The translations under genes were made by a program, and so were the position numbers. From Nanosyncoccus sp045636645 (GTDB lineage Bacteria; Patescibacteriota; Saccharimonadia; Saccharimonadales; Saccharimonadaceae), in the NCBI GenBank assembly GCA_045636645.1, contig JAZTXX010000020.1, positions 65,116 to 129,115 on the forward strand: DNA of 64,000 nucleotides, given 5' to 3'. The notes below the pieces were generated by a model. That model saw only the letters and a list, made by a program, of their open reading frames with translations, had not been told where the DNA came from and searched no databases. Position 1 is the stretch's first letter. Every line of letters starts with the position of its first letter. Positions 9,311 through 17,631 of this stretch are shown one piece after another.

Positions 9311-10243
9311 CTAGTGGCGCCTCTTTAAACGGTTAATCTTGCGAGCTAGTTTATAGAGGCGATACTTGCTGGGGTTCTGGACAAGGTCATAGGTCCCGGC
9401 GCGATTCTTCTGATAGCCTGAGAAGGTCTTCTTGAAGTTAGTGAAGCCCGCCCAGGGGTGCTCTGGGCCTGCTCCCTCTGGGGCGATTCCCCAGAAATCG
9501 AAGAGTTTCTGACCGTTATCCTTGGCATCGTAGATTAGCTGGATTGTAAGAATTCCGGTTGCATGAAGCTTCCGGCCGGTATCCGATTGTGCACCTTGAA
9601 GATTGTAGCGGGTGGTCTCATCGTCAAACACAAGTCCTGCCGCGACGACCTCTTCATCCTTCTCTTCGTTCTGGTATTTCACCAGATAAAGCGTTGAAAA
9701 AGGTTGCTCTAGCTCGGTTTTGAGGTATTTTTCAGAGAAGGTATTAATGTTCTTCTCTTTCGCGAGTTCGCTCTGAAGATTCACTAGATACTTGATGTTA
9801 TCAGGATTATTGGATTTCTCAATTTTAACCCCCTTCTTCTCGGCGGATTTATAGTAGCGAAGTAGTCTAGAAGGTAGTTTTGACTTTAAATCTTCATCTG
9901 AACCACCAAGGTCAAGGAGCCAGGTCTCTTTAGGATTAAGATCTTTAGACTTCTTAGCACACTTTGGGGCGTAATTTGGGAATTTTTCATCTAGCGGCTC
10001 AACTCTGATAAAGAAGGCGTCGTTATCTCTTGCGATTCTCTGTAGTTCTTCGTAGGCCTCTTTAAATGAATTTTCATCCTTAAATGCAGGCCCGTACGGA
10101 AGGTAGAGGTAATTCCCTACTGGGGTCTTCATCAGAATTGCCAGAAATTGGTAGTTGTCATTTGAGATAAAAATTGATTTCTCCCCTAATGCCTCCTGGA
10201 GTTTCTGCCATTTTTTGGTCTGAGTAATCACTATTTCTTCCAT
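9311..10243 (-). CDS. FemAB/FemX-family peptidyltransferase (copy 2)
   Basis: About 310 aa. The FemABX pattern is visible in NPKETWLLDLGG, LPSRLLRYYKSAEKKGV and LFDFWGIAP with TNFKKTFSG. The two copies are clearly diverged, so they probably add different residues or act on different positions of the stem peptide. Tandem ATGs occur at 10246 and 10243. A TATAAT at 10251-10256 (minus strand) places the second ATG 7 nt downstream, so the mRNA is probably leaderless and opens the operon 9311-8386-7295-5056. Confidence 0.85.
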   Translation of the reverse strand: MEEIVITQTKKWQKLQEALGEKSIFISNDNYQFLAILMKTPVGNYLYLPYGPAFKDENSFKEAYEELQRIARDNDAFFIRVEPLDEKFPNYAPKCAKKSKDLNPKETWLLDLGGSDEDLKSKLPSRLLRYYKSAEKKGVKIEKSNNPDNIKYLVNLQSELAKEKNINTFSEKYLKTELEQPFSTLYLVKYQNEEKDEEVVAAGLVFDDETTRYNLQGAQSDTGRKLHATGILTIQLIYDAKDNGQKLFDFWGIAPEGAGPEHPWAGFTNFKKTFSGYQKNRAGTYDLVQNPSKYRLYKLARKINRLKRRH

Positions 10244-10618
10244 CATCAAAATTATAACATATGTTCCTGTGAAAAGTTTTGACAACATAAGCTTATTATT
10301 ATATGCTTATGCAAAATCTCCGACACATGCTCTAATTTGCCGGTATTTTGGAATGGTTATATCTGTAATTCCCTGTTTTAGCCTTCGAACGTTTTGATCC
10401 CCTTATTGTACTTGGTTGCTAAAACTACTCCCAACTTAGCGCGGTGCGCCAGTTGATGGTTCTATTTTAGCGCGAGCTTTTTGCTTTGTCAAGTGGGTTG
10501 CCAATGATTCTGGTTGCTAACCATAAGGTGTTTATCAATTTATCCTGCTTACGTTTTGTGGAAAAATAGCGGGGAATTGCTGTGGAATAGTTGTGATATA
10601 ATTCTAGTAAAGGAGAAA
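10244..10618. other. Gene-free stretch upstream of the transposase fragment
   Basis: About 375 nt. It holds the leaderless minus-strand -10 (10251-10256) and, at 10597-10602, a plus-strand TATAAT serving the transposase fragment. On the minus strand around 10383-10459 there is a short open frame reading HRAKLGVVLATKYNKG, which could be a decayed gene tail; I do not recognise it. Nothing else stands out. Confidence 0.4.
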
Positions 10619-10825
10619 ATGGCATATATTCGTAAATTTAGAACCCCTTCTGGTGCCACTGGTGTGCAGGTGTGCTACAAGGAACAGGGAAGGGTTATAA
10701 AAACTGTGCATGTCGGCTCAGCTTCGTCTGAGGTTGCACTCGATAAACTTCTTCGAGAAGCGCAGGGAATTATCGATGGGGATAAAACTGCTCTTTTTAA
10801 TCTTGATAAATTCAATAAAAAATGA
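10619..10825 (+). pseudogene. N-terminal fragment of an IS1634-type transposase
   Basis: 68 aa starting MAYIRKFRTPSGATGVQV and containing VIKTVHVGSASSE and a closing LFNLDKFNKK. This matches the short N-terminal domain of IS1634-family DDE transposases, whose full length is around 450-600 aa; the catalytic domain is missing. It has a good SD (AGGAG, 4 nt before ATG) and a TATAAT at 10597-10602, so it may still be expressed. Two inverted repeats follow the stop: TGACCC/GGGTCA (10823-10846) and CTACGG/CCGTAG. It could be a dead insertion remnant or a domesticated small DNA-binding protein. Confidence 0.6.
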
Positions 10826-11027
10826 CCCGTGTGGCGGCCTGGGTCATCAGCCCTACGGAACTACCCCGTAGTATTACTCTCACTTTTACGACTTGAGGTG
10901 GTCGTGGGATATATTCCTTTGACGACTATAATATAGAGATAGAGTATGTTCTCTCGCAACTATGTTGCTTTGTCGTCGTCAAGGTCGAAGTTGCTTAGCC
11001 ACTTTTTCTGATCCGTGTTGTGGCGTG
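10826..11027. other. Intergenic region with small inverted repeats
   Basis: About 200 nt between the transposase fragment and the minus-strand membrane protein gene. It contains CTACGG...CCGTAG and ACGAC...GTCGT inverted repeats just after the fragment. The repeats lack T runs typical of terminators. They may be relics of the insertion element end. No gene is seen. Confidence 0.35.
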
Positions 11028-11699
11028 TCAACCTTCCCCTCTTTCTTGCTCGGCGGATGAATTCTCCACTTCGGTGTTATTGGCGGATGAATCCTCCACT
11101 TCGGTGTTATTGGCGGATGAATTTTCCACTTCTTCTCCATGTTCAACTGATGAGTCATTAGCTTCATTTTCCGCCTGGTTGTCGATGACTGTCTCTTCTT
11201 CAGCCCACTCATCGTACGGGATGAAGGTATCATCAATAACTGCCTCGAGGTCGACCCCCGAGTTCTGAACGGATTCGATCAGGTTCCTTAGTGCTTTTAG
11301 CTCTCTGCCGACTCTTCGTTCGGCTTGTCTCTCGAGTGAGAAAAGATAGGAAAGAGTCTCTCCTTCAGCCTCGCCGATAAGTCTCATCCGTTGAACCTTC
11401 GCAATCTCTTTCTTAGTTTCCTCAAGGACATCCAAGGAAAGCAGGTAGGCTTCCTTCGCTTTCAGAACTGTAACAACGATTGCTTCATGGTCCGTACTCT
11501 TTAAGAGAGCTTGGACGTCGATATCTCTCATATCACGTATCTCTGAGCGAATCGGTTGTGGTTGCGCCAGTTCGAAACTGTCCATGAAGCTGCGAACATC
11601 GTCCTCGAAATCAATCTGGCGGTTCGTCTTGTACATCAGAGTTGCCATCCCTGCAACAACTGCTACCAGTATGATTACTCCAATAATTGTACTTACCAT
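11028..11699 (-). CDS. Single-pass membrane protein with coiled-coil and acidic repeat tail
   Basis: 223 aa from the ATG at 11699, chosen because AAGGAGG lies 8 nt upstream. Order: one N-terminal transmembrane helix (~3-24), a charged helical region rich in K, E and R (~60-150) likely coiled-coil, and an acidic Ser/Asn/Glu tail. The tail has a 10-residue repeat of the form S-S-A-N-N-T-E-V-E-D/N, encoded by a 30-bp DNA tandem repeat (11050-11130). I do not recognise a family. It is transcribed from TTGACA-17-TACAAT at 11823-11851 with a ~115-nt structured leader. Confidence 0.6.
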   Translation of the reverse strand: MVSTIIGVIILVAVVAGMATLMYKTNRQIDFEDDVRSFMDSFELAQPQPIRSEIRDMRDIDVQALLKSTDHEAIVVTVLKAKEAYLLSLDVLEETKKEIAKVQRMRLIGEAEGETLSYLFSLERQAERRVGRELKALRNLIESVQNSGVDLEAVIDDTFIPYDEWAEEETVIDNQAENEANDSSVEHGEEVENSSANNTEVEDSSANNTEVENSSAEQERGEG

Positions 11700-11722
11700 A
11701 GAAATATCCTCCTTAATATTCC

Positions 11723-11789
11723 GAGCTGACACTATTATCAGCTCATCAAACAGGGAACTATACTAATTCACTGTTCGATGGGCTGATAA
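11723..11789 (-). promoter_or_regulatory. Leader RNA with two mutually exclusive hairpins
   Basis: In the 5' leader of the 11028-11699 gene a 19-nt arm (11735-11753) pairs with 11771-11789 around a 17-nt loop; only one A-C mismatch and one wobble interrupt it. The 3' arm of that hairpin also contains GAGCTGA, which can instead pair with TCAGCTC (11723-11729 with 11738-11744) nearer the SD. The two structures cannot form together, the layout of a switch or attenuator. The longer stem is not followed by a T run, so a translational mechanism fits better. No known riboswitch was recognised. Confidence 0.5.
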
Positions 11790-11822
11790 AAAAATATCCC
11801 AATCTATTAAGGTGCTTCATAT

Positions 11823-11851
11823 ATTGTATCATGAGAACAGGGTGATGTCAA
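11823..11851 (-). promoter_or_regulatory. Promoter TTGACA-17-TACAAT for the 11028-11699 gene
   Basis: On the minus strand the -35 TTGACA is at 11846-11851 and the -10 TACAAT at 11823-11828, separated by exactly 17 nt. The predicted start near 11816 gives a leader of about 115 nt. Confidence 0.8.
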
Positions 11852-11901
11852 ACTGGGCTAATCTGGAGAATGCTCTGTTTACCCCTTATAGACTAATATG
11901 C

Positions 11902-11930
11902 TTGACTATGAACTAGTTATATGTTATTAT
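11902..11930 (+). promoter_or_regulatory. Promoter TTGACT-17-TATTAT for the 12043-12540 gene
   Basis: The -35 TTGACT is at 11902-11907 and the -10 TATTAT at 11925-11930 with a 17-nt spacer. It is divergent from the promoter at 11823-11851. The predicted leader of about 105 nt contains two small hairpins: GAAGGA/TCCTTC (11975-11989) and ACTAG/CTAGT (12006-12018). Confidence 0.7.
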
Positions 11931-12042
11931 TGTTTTTATTGGTCCTTTGGGCTTGTCGCACTTTAACGTTTCTGGAAGGAAAATCCTTCAGGGGTTATAA
12001 GTGCTACTAGTTTCTAGTAAAAATGATTCTTGGAGGTGTTTT

Positions 12043-12540
12043 ATGATTAGTAAAAAGAAAATCAAGGAACTGGCTCGCGAAGTCACTGTTACTGATAGTT
12101 TTGCTAGTGAGTATAATCGACATGATTTTACTCCTGACGAGATTGTCACCCTTAAGGAGGAATTGTTCCATCTAACAGGGAAGTGCTATCGGATCAACGC
12201 TTTAAAGCATGGAGCTTACCGCGATCGGCTTTGGTTCGTTACTTCTGATGCGCTTAAGAAATTGGACATCAAGCTTAGTTATATTCACGAAAGTGAATTG
12301 TGTGAGCTTTTTGCGACCAATGATTTGGAAGACTATGACGAGATCATCTCCACGCTTAAAGCCACAGATAAGTATGTATGTAAAATGTTTTCTCTGAAAC
12401 GCTATCGGAACGATGCATCCTCTGGATACGGAGGTGTAGAGCTCTCGAGGCTAAGAAAACTTATTATGCTTGAGACTGGCAAGGATTGTCATATTTTCAT
12501 GTATGACGGTGTTGCCACGATTAAGACATATACCGATTGA
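12043..12540 (+). CDS. Hypothetical protein, 165 aa
   Basis: The start is the ATG after GGAGGTG (5 nt spacing); 14 further codons upstream are open but lack an SD. The protein is soluble and mixed alpha/beta with many charged residues, and no signal peptide or membrane segment. Segments such as DEIVTLKEELF and YDGVATIKTYTD give no recognisable family. It is a single-gene unit between a long structured 5' leader and a bidirectional terminator, in the accessory stretch next to the transposase fragment. Function unknown. Confidence 0.65.
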   Translation: MISKKKIKELAREVTVTDSFASEYNRHDFTPDEIVTLKEELFHLTGKCYRINALKHGAYRDRLWFVTSDALKKLDIKLSYIHESELCELFATNDLEDYDEIISTLKATDKYVCKMFSLKRYRNDASSGYGGVELSRLRKLIMLETGKDCHIFMYDGVATIKTYTD

Positions 12541-12580
12541 TTTGCAGATTTCTTTTTTTCATATTTTTCCTTTTTGAAAC

Positions 12581-12612
12581 AAAAAGTCCACGGCTGTTTG
12601 TCGTGGCTTTTT
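12581..12612. terminator. Bidirectional terminator between the 12043 gene and valS
   Basis: AAAAAGTCCACG pairs with CGTGGCTTTTT (one unpaired base) around a 9-nt loop, giving A and T runs on both flanks. It can end the plus-strand orphan gene and the convergent minus-strand valS. Confidence 0.85.
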
Positions 12613-12626
12613 GTTGCCGAATTACC

Positions 12627-15272
12627 CTACTTGATGAGCTCTAATTGGGTCTTGAGGCGGGCGATGAGGGCTTCTTTTTCTTTGATCTGGTCCTCGGTTT
12701 CTTTGACAAGGTGGGCGGGGGCGCGGTTGATGTAGTTTGGGTTTTCCATACGGAGATTGAGGCTATCGAGCTCGCGACCAACGCTCAAGATACGCTCGGT
12801 GAGAGTATCTCGGTATTGTTTGACGACTTTCTCGGGGACGTCCAGATAGAGCTCGTGATTGGCGAGAGCTAGCCTAAGGCCTCTTGGGGCGCCGTTGAGA
12901 GCCTCCAGAGCTGGAACCTTGGTTAGAGCCTGGATTAATTCTAGGTTATCCTCCACGATGCTGTCATTGTCGTATAGCAGGTTGTATTTTTTCGCGTTAT
13001 TAGTGCCTGGAAGGGCCTGCAAGGTCGTTCTGACTTCAGACACGATAATTCTTATGTTTTCAAAGTCTTCGGCCGAAATCGGGTCATATTCAAGCCTAGA
13101 CGGCCATTTTGCGGTCGCAATGAAGCCTTCAGTCCAGGAAAGGTTCTGCCAAATTGCCTCGGTGACAAATGGAGCAAAGGGGTGGAGGGCGATTAGAAGT
13201 GTCATCAGGGTGGTCTTCAATAGTTCGGTGTTTTTGTAGATTTTCTGAGATTCAAGGAACCAATCGGCATACTTGTCCCAGATGGTCTGATATAGGGCCT
13301 CGATTGCATCTGCGAAGCGATAGTCTCGCATGTCTTGTTCGACCTGTGCTAGGCAATTGTTGATTTCTTTACAGATCCAGTCTTCGCCCATGTTGTCGGT
13401 AGATAGCGGAGGCTGTGACGGGATGCCCCCTTCAGATTCGTTGTCGTCTACGATTGATTGGATGAGGCGGGAGATGTTCCAGAGTTTATTACAGAGGTTG
13501 CGGCCGGAGATTACTGAGTTCTCGCTGAAGGCTTGATTCATGCCGGCGCTGCGACCCCTAAGAATCCCTAGACGAAATGCGTCAGAACCATACTTTGTGA
13601 CGAGGTCCATCGGGTTGATCACGTTGCCTTTGCTCTTACTCATCTTCTTACCGTGGGCATCGAGAACCAATCCGTGAAGGTATACTTCCTTAAATGGCAC
13701 TTCTCCCGTAACGTACAGGCCAACCATGATCATCCTAGCGACCCAGGCGAAGAGGATGTCCGCACCTGTCTCCATCACGTTTAGTGGATAATATGGGTTG
13801 AAATTCTCCTCGGTCCAGTTTGTACAGACGATTGGCCAATGAGACGATGAGAACCAAGTATCGAAAGTGTCTTCATCGCGGACGTATTTTACGCCCGCTT
13901 TCTCTATCTCTTTCAGGTTGGTGCGACGGTCAAAAATCCAGTCGGGCTCATCAGTAGCTTCGAGGTCGACTTTCCTGAACATTGGGATGGCGATACCCCA
14001 AGGGATTTGCCTGGAGATGTTCCAGTCTTTCAAGCCTTTCAAATAGTTGATGAGGACTTTCTGCTTGTTTTCTGGATGGAATTTGATTTCGCCTGCCTCG
14101 AGGTGCTTGATTGCGGTGCCTGCGAGGGTCTCAACATCGATAAACCACTGATCCTTCAACATCGGTTCAAGGACGGTTCCGCATTTATAACAATGGGCTA
14201 CCGTGTGAACAATTTTCTTCTCACCGACGAGTAGGCCTTGGTCTTTCAGGTCCTTTAGGACTTGTTTGCGGCATTCTGTGGTGGTTAGGTCGTAGTACTT
14301 CTCTGGGACATTGACCATTCGGCCGGACTCCGAGATGACTGCCAAGCGCTCAAGGTTGTGGCGCTCGCCAACTTCAAAATCGTCGAAATCGTGCGCTGGG
14401 GTGATTTTCACTGCGCCGGTGCCATATTCTGGATCGGCATGCTCGTCAGCGATAATTGGGATATCTCGATCGGTTAGGGGGAGCTTGACACGCTTACCGA
14501 TCAAACTCTTGTAGCGGGCGTCTTCCGAATTGACTGCTACGGCCATGTCGCCGAACAGGGTTTCCGGGCGAGTGGTTGAAACTATTATTGATTCGTCTCC
14601 TTCAACTAGCTTGTATTCGATATCCCAGAGGATACCCTTCTCGTCCTGGTGCTCCACTTCGATGTCTGCAAATGCTGTGCGATGCTTAGGGCAATAGTTT
14701 ACGAGCTTTTCGCCTCTGTAGATTAGTCCGTCGTTCCACATTTTTTCGAATGTTGTATAGACGCGGTCGATGACGTTTTCGTCTAGCGCGAAGGTGAGAT
14801 CCTCCCAGGAGCATGATGCACCGAGGGCACGGAGTTGTAATTCCATGTTACCTCTCTGTTCTGCGACGAAGTTCCAAGTCCTAGAGTAGAGTTCGTTTCG
14901 GTCAAAATCGAACCTGGTGTGACCTTGCTTCTCGAGGACCTTCTCGTAGACGACCCAGGTCTCAAACCCTGCATGATCGGCGCCTGGCACATACCAAGTG
15001 GAGTGACCACGAAGGCGGTAATAACGAGTAAGAGAGTCTTCAAGAGCGACGGTTAGACCATGCCCAATATGAAGATTTCCATTGGCGTTCGGTGGCGGCA
15101 TGACGATTGAGTAGGTATGCTGGCTACTTCTTTCTGCCCGGTCATCAATCCCATCTCCGTCATCATCGACTGGCTTCGTGGTGACTTTCGGGCTAAAAAC
15201 TCCTGACACTTCCCAGGCGCCATAAATGTCTGATTCGTATTCCCCCGGTTCGTAGCTGCTTACAAATTTCAT
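12627..15272 (-). CDS. valS: Valyl-tRNA synthetase
   Basis: 881 aa class Ia synthetase. HIGH is at 68-71 within NANGNLHIGHGL and KMSKS is in HGKKMSKSKGN near 550. The editing domain lies between, and a C-terminal coiled-coil arm (about 815-881) is typical of ValRS and distinguishes it from IleRS and LeuRS. Unusually, residues ~31-52, just before the catalytic PPPN motif, contain an acidic insert reading DDDGDGIDD that resembles calcium-loop motifs of secreted proteins. A TATAAT lies around 15310; the SD is weak (GAGG, 12 nt away). Confidence 0.96.
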   Translation of the reverse strand: MKFVSSYEPGEYESDIYGAWEVSGVFSPKVTTKPVDDDGDGIDDRAERSSQHTYSIVMPPPNANGNLHIGHGLTVALEDSLTRYYRLRGHSTWYVPGADHAGFETWVVYEKVLEKQGHTRFDFDRNELYSRTWNFVAEQRGNMELQLRALGASCSWEDLTFALDENVIDRVYTTFEKMWNDGLIYRGEKLVNYCPKHRTAFADIEVEHQDEKGILWDIEYKLVEGDESIIVSTTRPETLFGDMAVAVNSEDARYKSLIGKRVKLPLTDRDIPIIADEHADPEYGTGAVKITPAHDFDDFEVGERHNLERLAVISESGRMVNVPEKYYDLTTTECRKQVLKDLKDQGLLVGEKKIVHTVAHCYKCGTVLEPMLKDQWFIDVETLAGTAIKHLEAGEIKFHPENKQKVLINYLKGLKDWNISRQIPWGIAIPMFRKVDLEATDEPDWIFDRRTNLKEIEKAGVKYVRDEDTFDTWFSSSHWPIVCTNWTEENFNPYYPLNVMETGADILFAWVARMIMVGLYVTGEVPFKEVYLHGLVLDAHGKKMSKSKGNVINPMDLVTKYGSDAFRLGILRGRSAGMNQAFSENSVISGRNLCNKLWNISRLIQSIVDDNESEGGIPSQPPLSTDNMGEDWICKEINNCLAQVEQDMRDYRFADAIEALYQTIWDKYADWFLESQKIYKNTELLKTTLMTLLIALHPFAPFVTEAIWQNLSWTEGFIATAKWPSRLEYDPISAEDFENIRIIVSEVRTTLQALPGTNNAKKYNLLYDNDSIVEDNLELIQALTKVPALEALNGAPRGLRLALANHELYLDVPEKVVKQYRDTLTERILSVGRELDSLNLRMENPNYINRAPAHLVKETEDQIKEKEALIARLKTQLELIK

Positions 15273-15368
15273 TTTGATATTGGTCCTCTTACTCTGTTAT
15301 ATTTAGGATAATTATACTACATTTTCGATAATTAAGGAAAGGGTGAGGTAGAGATGAAGCGTTTATGG

Positions 15369-15374
15369 TAAAAT
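15369..15374 (+). promoter_or_regulatory. Extended -10 (TGG-TAAAAT) of the 15381 gene
   Basis: TAAAAT preceded by TGG ends 6 nt before the ATG, with no SD in between. This is the leaderless arrangement. Confidence 0.65.
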
Positions 15375-15380
15375 GTTCTT

Positions 15381-16712
15381 ATGGCCAGCATGCTTATTTC
15401 TATGTTTCTTTTGATGAATTTTTTCGGTTTTGCCGGAGGGGGCGGATCCTCGTCAGATTATAGTTCTGGTGGTGGTAGCTATAGCTCCGGGGGTGGTTAC
15501 TCCTCTGGTGGAGATAGCTGGAGTAGTTACGATTATAGCTCGAACCATTCCAGCTCGAATGGTTCGGGGACACTGCCTATTGACAGTAAAGTATTTATAG
15601 TGGCTTTCTTTATCGTTTTTGGTGCTGTCGCTATTTATTATCTCTTATCATCTCGTTCATCTGAGAAGGAGCTGGTTATTTCGGCTGAGGACAGAGCTAA
15701 AATTATTAGCGCAACGGGTGGGGATTTTAATAATACTGAACAAGAGAAGCTGATCCACGAGCTTGCAGCTAAGGTTTTCATAGATTATCAGACTGATTGG
15801 TCGAATGCGAATATTGGTAACATCCAAAAATATGCTACGATTGGGTATTATGAACACGCTAGCTTGATGCTCCAGCTGCTCGAAAACATGGGGAGAAGAA
15901 ATGTCGTGAAGGATTTGAAGCTCCACAATACCTCACTCCTTACCAAGGTCGACGATTCGACCAAGCTTCCGGCCAAAGTCACTATTCAATTTAAGTTTAG
16001 TGGGGTCGATACTCTTGTCGAGAAAGAAACTGATAAGGTTATTTACAGGGACCGTGCGAGTGGGATTTCCGAATACTGGGTTTTCACCTGGGACGGGAAA
16101 GAACTTCTTCTTGATAAGACTTGTCAGCTTACCGCATCACTCTCGCACGTTAAGAGGGAAGCGGAAGTGTTCGCAGAGAAGAATGGGATGTATTTCAGTG
16201 CTGATTGGGGTGTGTATGCACTACCGAAGAAGGGGCAGATTTTCTCGGGAACAAATATCCACATGGCAGACGTGAATAACCATGTGATTGGGCAACTTAA
16301 AAACTGCATTATTCAGATGTATACTTTCTCCAAGACTCCTGACGTACCCTCCTCTTATTTCCTCGTTGGGCAGATTAATTTCCCGAAAAAATACGAGGGG
16401 ATCATCATTAGGTCGCGGGCGGCGAGCGAGATGCAACTCAGTATTCCTTACGACTATGAGGAAGTGGAGCTTGAGTGGAATGAGTTCAATGAGAAATATC
16501 AGGTTTTTGCGCACAGCAAGGATGTGGTCACCACGTTCGAGCTACTCAATCCGCATTTCATGGCGCAACTTTCCGACAAGAATCTGAACTATAATATTGA
16601 AGTGATTGATAATGTTCTCTACATATTTGCACCAGTTAACAGTACTGAGAGCGAGGATTACGGTGAAATATTCGAAGTCCTTTCGCTTGCATTTAAAGAA
16701 TTGAAGATGTGA
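15381..16712 (+). CDS. Gly/Ser-rich membrane protein with Tim44-like and DUF3137-like domains
   Basis: 443 aa. An N-terminal hydrophobic helix (1-18) precedes a Gly/Ser/Tyr-rich low-complexity stretch (~19-66) and a second transmembrane helix (~72-91). A Tim44-like region (~125-255) has FIDYQTDWSNANIGNIQKY and a WVFTWDGKELLLDKTCQL segment. The C-terminal ~180 residues end in a DUF3137-like motif, FNEKYQVFAHSK...TFELLNPHFM, which parallels FNEKFDIYAEDEFEAYYILD in the 8386-9309 protein. It lies convergent and directly abutting the HIT gene. Function unknown; envelope-associated by architecture. Confidence 0.7.
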   Translation: MASMLISMFLLMNFFGFAGGGGSSSDYSSGGGSYSSGGGYSSGGDSWSSYDYSSNHSSSNGSGTLPIDSKVFIVAFFIVFGAVAIYYLLSSRSSEKELVISAEDRAKIISATGGDFNNTEQEKLIHELAAKVFIDYQTDWSNANIGNIQKYATIGYYEHASLMLQLLENMGRRNVVKDLKLHNTSLLTKVDDSTKLPAKVTIQFKFSGVDTLVEKETDKVIYRDRASGISEYWVFTWDGKELLLDKTCQLTASLSHVKREAEVFAEKNGMYFSADWGVYALPKKGQIFSGTNIHMADVNNHVIGQLKNCIIQMYTFSKTPDVPSSYFLVGQINFPKKYEGIIIRSRAASEMQLSIPYDYEEVELEWNEFNEKYQVFAHSKDVVTTFELLNPHFMAQLSDKNLNYNIEVIDNVLYIFAPVNSTESEDYGEIFEVLSLAFKELKM

Positions 16713-17093
16713 TTAATTGTTGTATTCGAGTCTCTGGCGAATTTCTTCGAATTCTTCTGGGGTGAGCGTGAGGGTTCGTCCATGCTCCCAGTTCTCATCA
16801 AATGGTAGAAGGTGGACATGGGCATGCGGGACGTCTGTACCGATGACTTTCCAGAGGGTGCGGGAGCCAAGCTTTGATTCGAGGTGGGCTGATAACTTCT
16901 TAACTGTCTGCATGAGAGCCCGATAATCTTCGTCTTCAAGATCATAGATCTTGTCGACTTCTTTTTTCGGGATTACAAGGGTGTGGCCCTTGGTCTCAGG
17001 ATTGATGTCGAGGAAAGCGATAGTCTTATCGTCTTCGTAGATCTTGTAGCAGGGAATTTCCCCTTTGATGATTCTAGTGAAAATACTAGGCAT
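16713..17093 (-). CDS. HIT-family hydrolase
   Basis: 126 aa. The histidine triad is PHAHVHLLP near residue 92, with the N-terminal FTRIIKGEIPCYKIYED and GHTLVIPKKEV typical of the HIT (HinT-like) branch. These enzymes hydrolyse nucleoside phosphoramidates and related nucleotides. The usual N-terminal zinc-ligand cysteines of some HIT proteins are not evident. Its start overlaps the PAP2 gene by 8 nt, so the two are one operon. Confidence 0.93.
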   Translation of the reverse strand: MPSIFTRIIKGEIPCYKIYEDDKTIAFLDINPETKGHTLVIPKKEVDKIYDLEDEDYRALMQTVKKLSAHLESKLGSRTLWKVIGTDVPHAHVHLLPFDENWEHGRTLTLTPEEFEEIRQRLEYNN

Positions 17094-17565
17094 TCTTATA
17101 CCTCCTAATAATTAAATAGTAAATCGTAGCGAAAACCAATGAAAAAACTACTGCGCCGATGACGTCTGTCACCCAGTGCATATTGGCGAGTACGCGCCCA
17201 AAACAGACGAAGATGGTAAAGGCAAGCATTACGAGATCAAGACAGATGAGGGTCGCCTTGGACTTGATGTATTTTGGGAGATTCAGAGCTACTAGTAAGA
17301 AGATTGTGGCCACAACCATGACGTGAGTGGAAGGGAAGGATGGTTCGCCAGAACCATTCGGGCGAACATTTAAAACGAGAAATTTATCAAATACGATATA
17401 GGTTATAGCCATGAGAGCTAGCGGGAGAATCATCCAGAGAAGCGATTTATCTACTTTGGACAATGAACGACGCTTGATGAGCTGAATTAAACCTAGCACG
17501 GCAAAGACTGCCAGTGTGGCAATGCTTGCATAGAGCACGATGTCGGTCGCTTTATCCCAATTCAT
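17086..17565 (-). CDS. PAP2-superfamily membrane phosphatase
   Basis: 159 aa, five or six transmembrane helices. All three PAP2 motifs are visible: K(x6)RP in DKFLVLNVRP, the PSTH motif in FPSTHV, and G-R-x5-H-x3-D in GRVLANMHWVTD. Such enzymes dephosphorylate lipid phosphates or undecaprenyl pyrophosphate; the latter would suit cell-wall recycling, but the substrate is not determined. The start ATG is 6 nt after an extended -10, TGG-TATAAT (17572-17577 on the minus strand), so the transcript is probably leaderless. Confidence 0.88.
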   Translation of the reverse strand: MNWDKATDIVLYASIATLAVFAVLGLIQLIKRRSLSKVDKSLLWMILPLALMAITYIVFDKFLVLNVRPNGSGEPSFPSTHVMVVATIFLLVALNLPKYIKSKATLICLDLVMLAFTIFVCFGRVLANMHWVTDVIGAVVFSLVFATIYYLIIRRYKNA

Positions 17566-17631
17566 GTCTTCATTATACCATTTTTTATGCTTGAAGTGAT
17601 TTTATACTTTATTATTCTGGCGCGCTACAAG

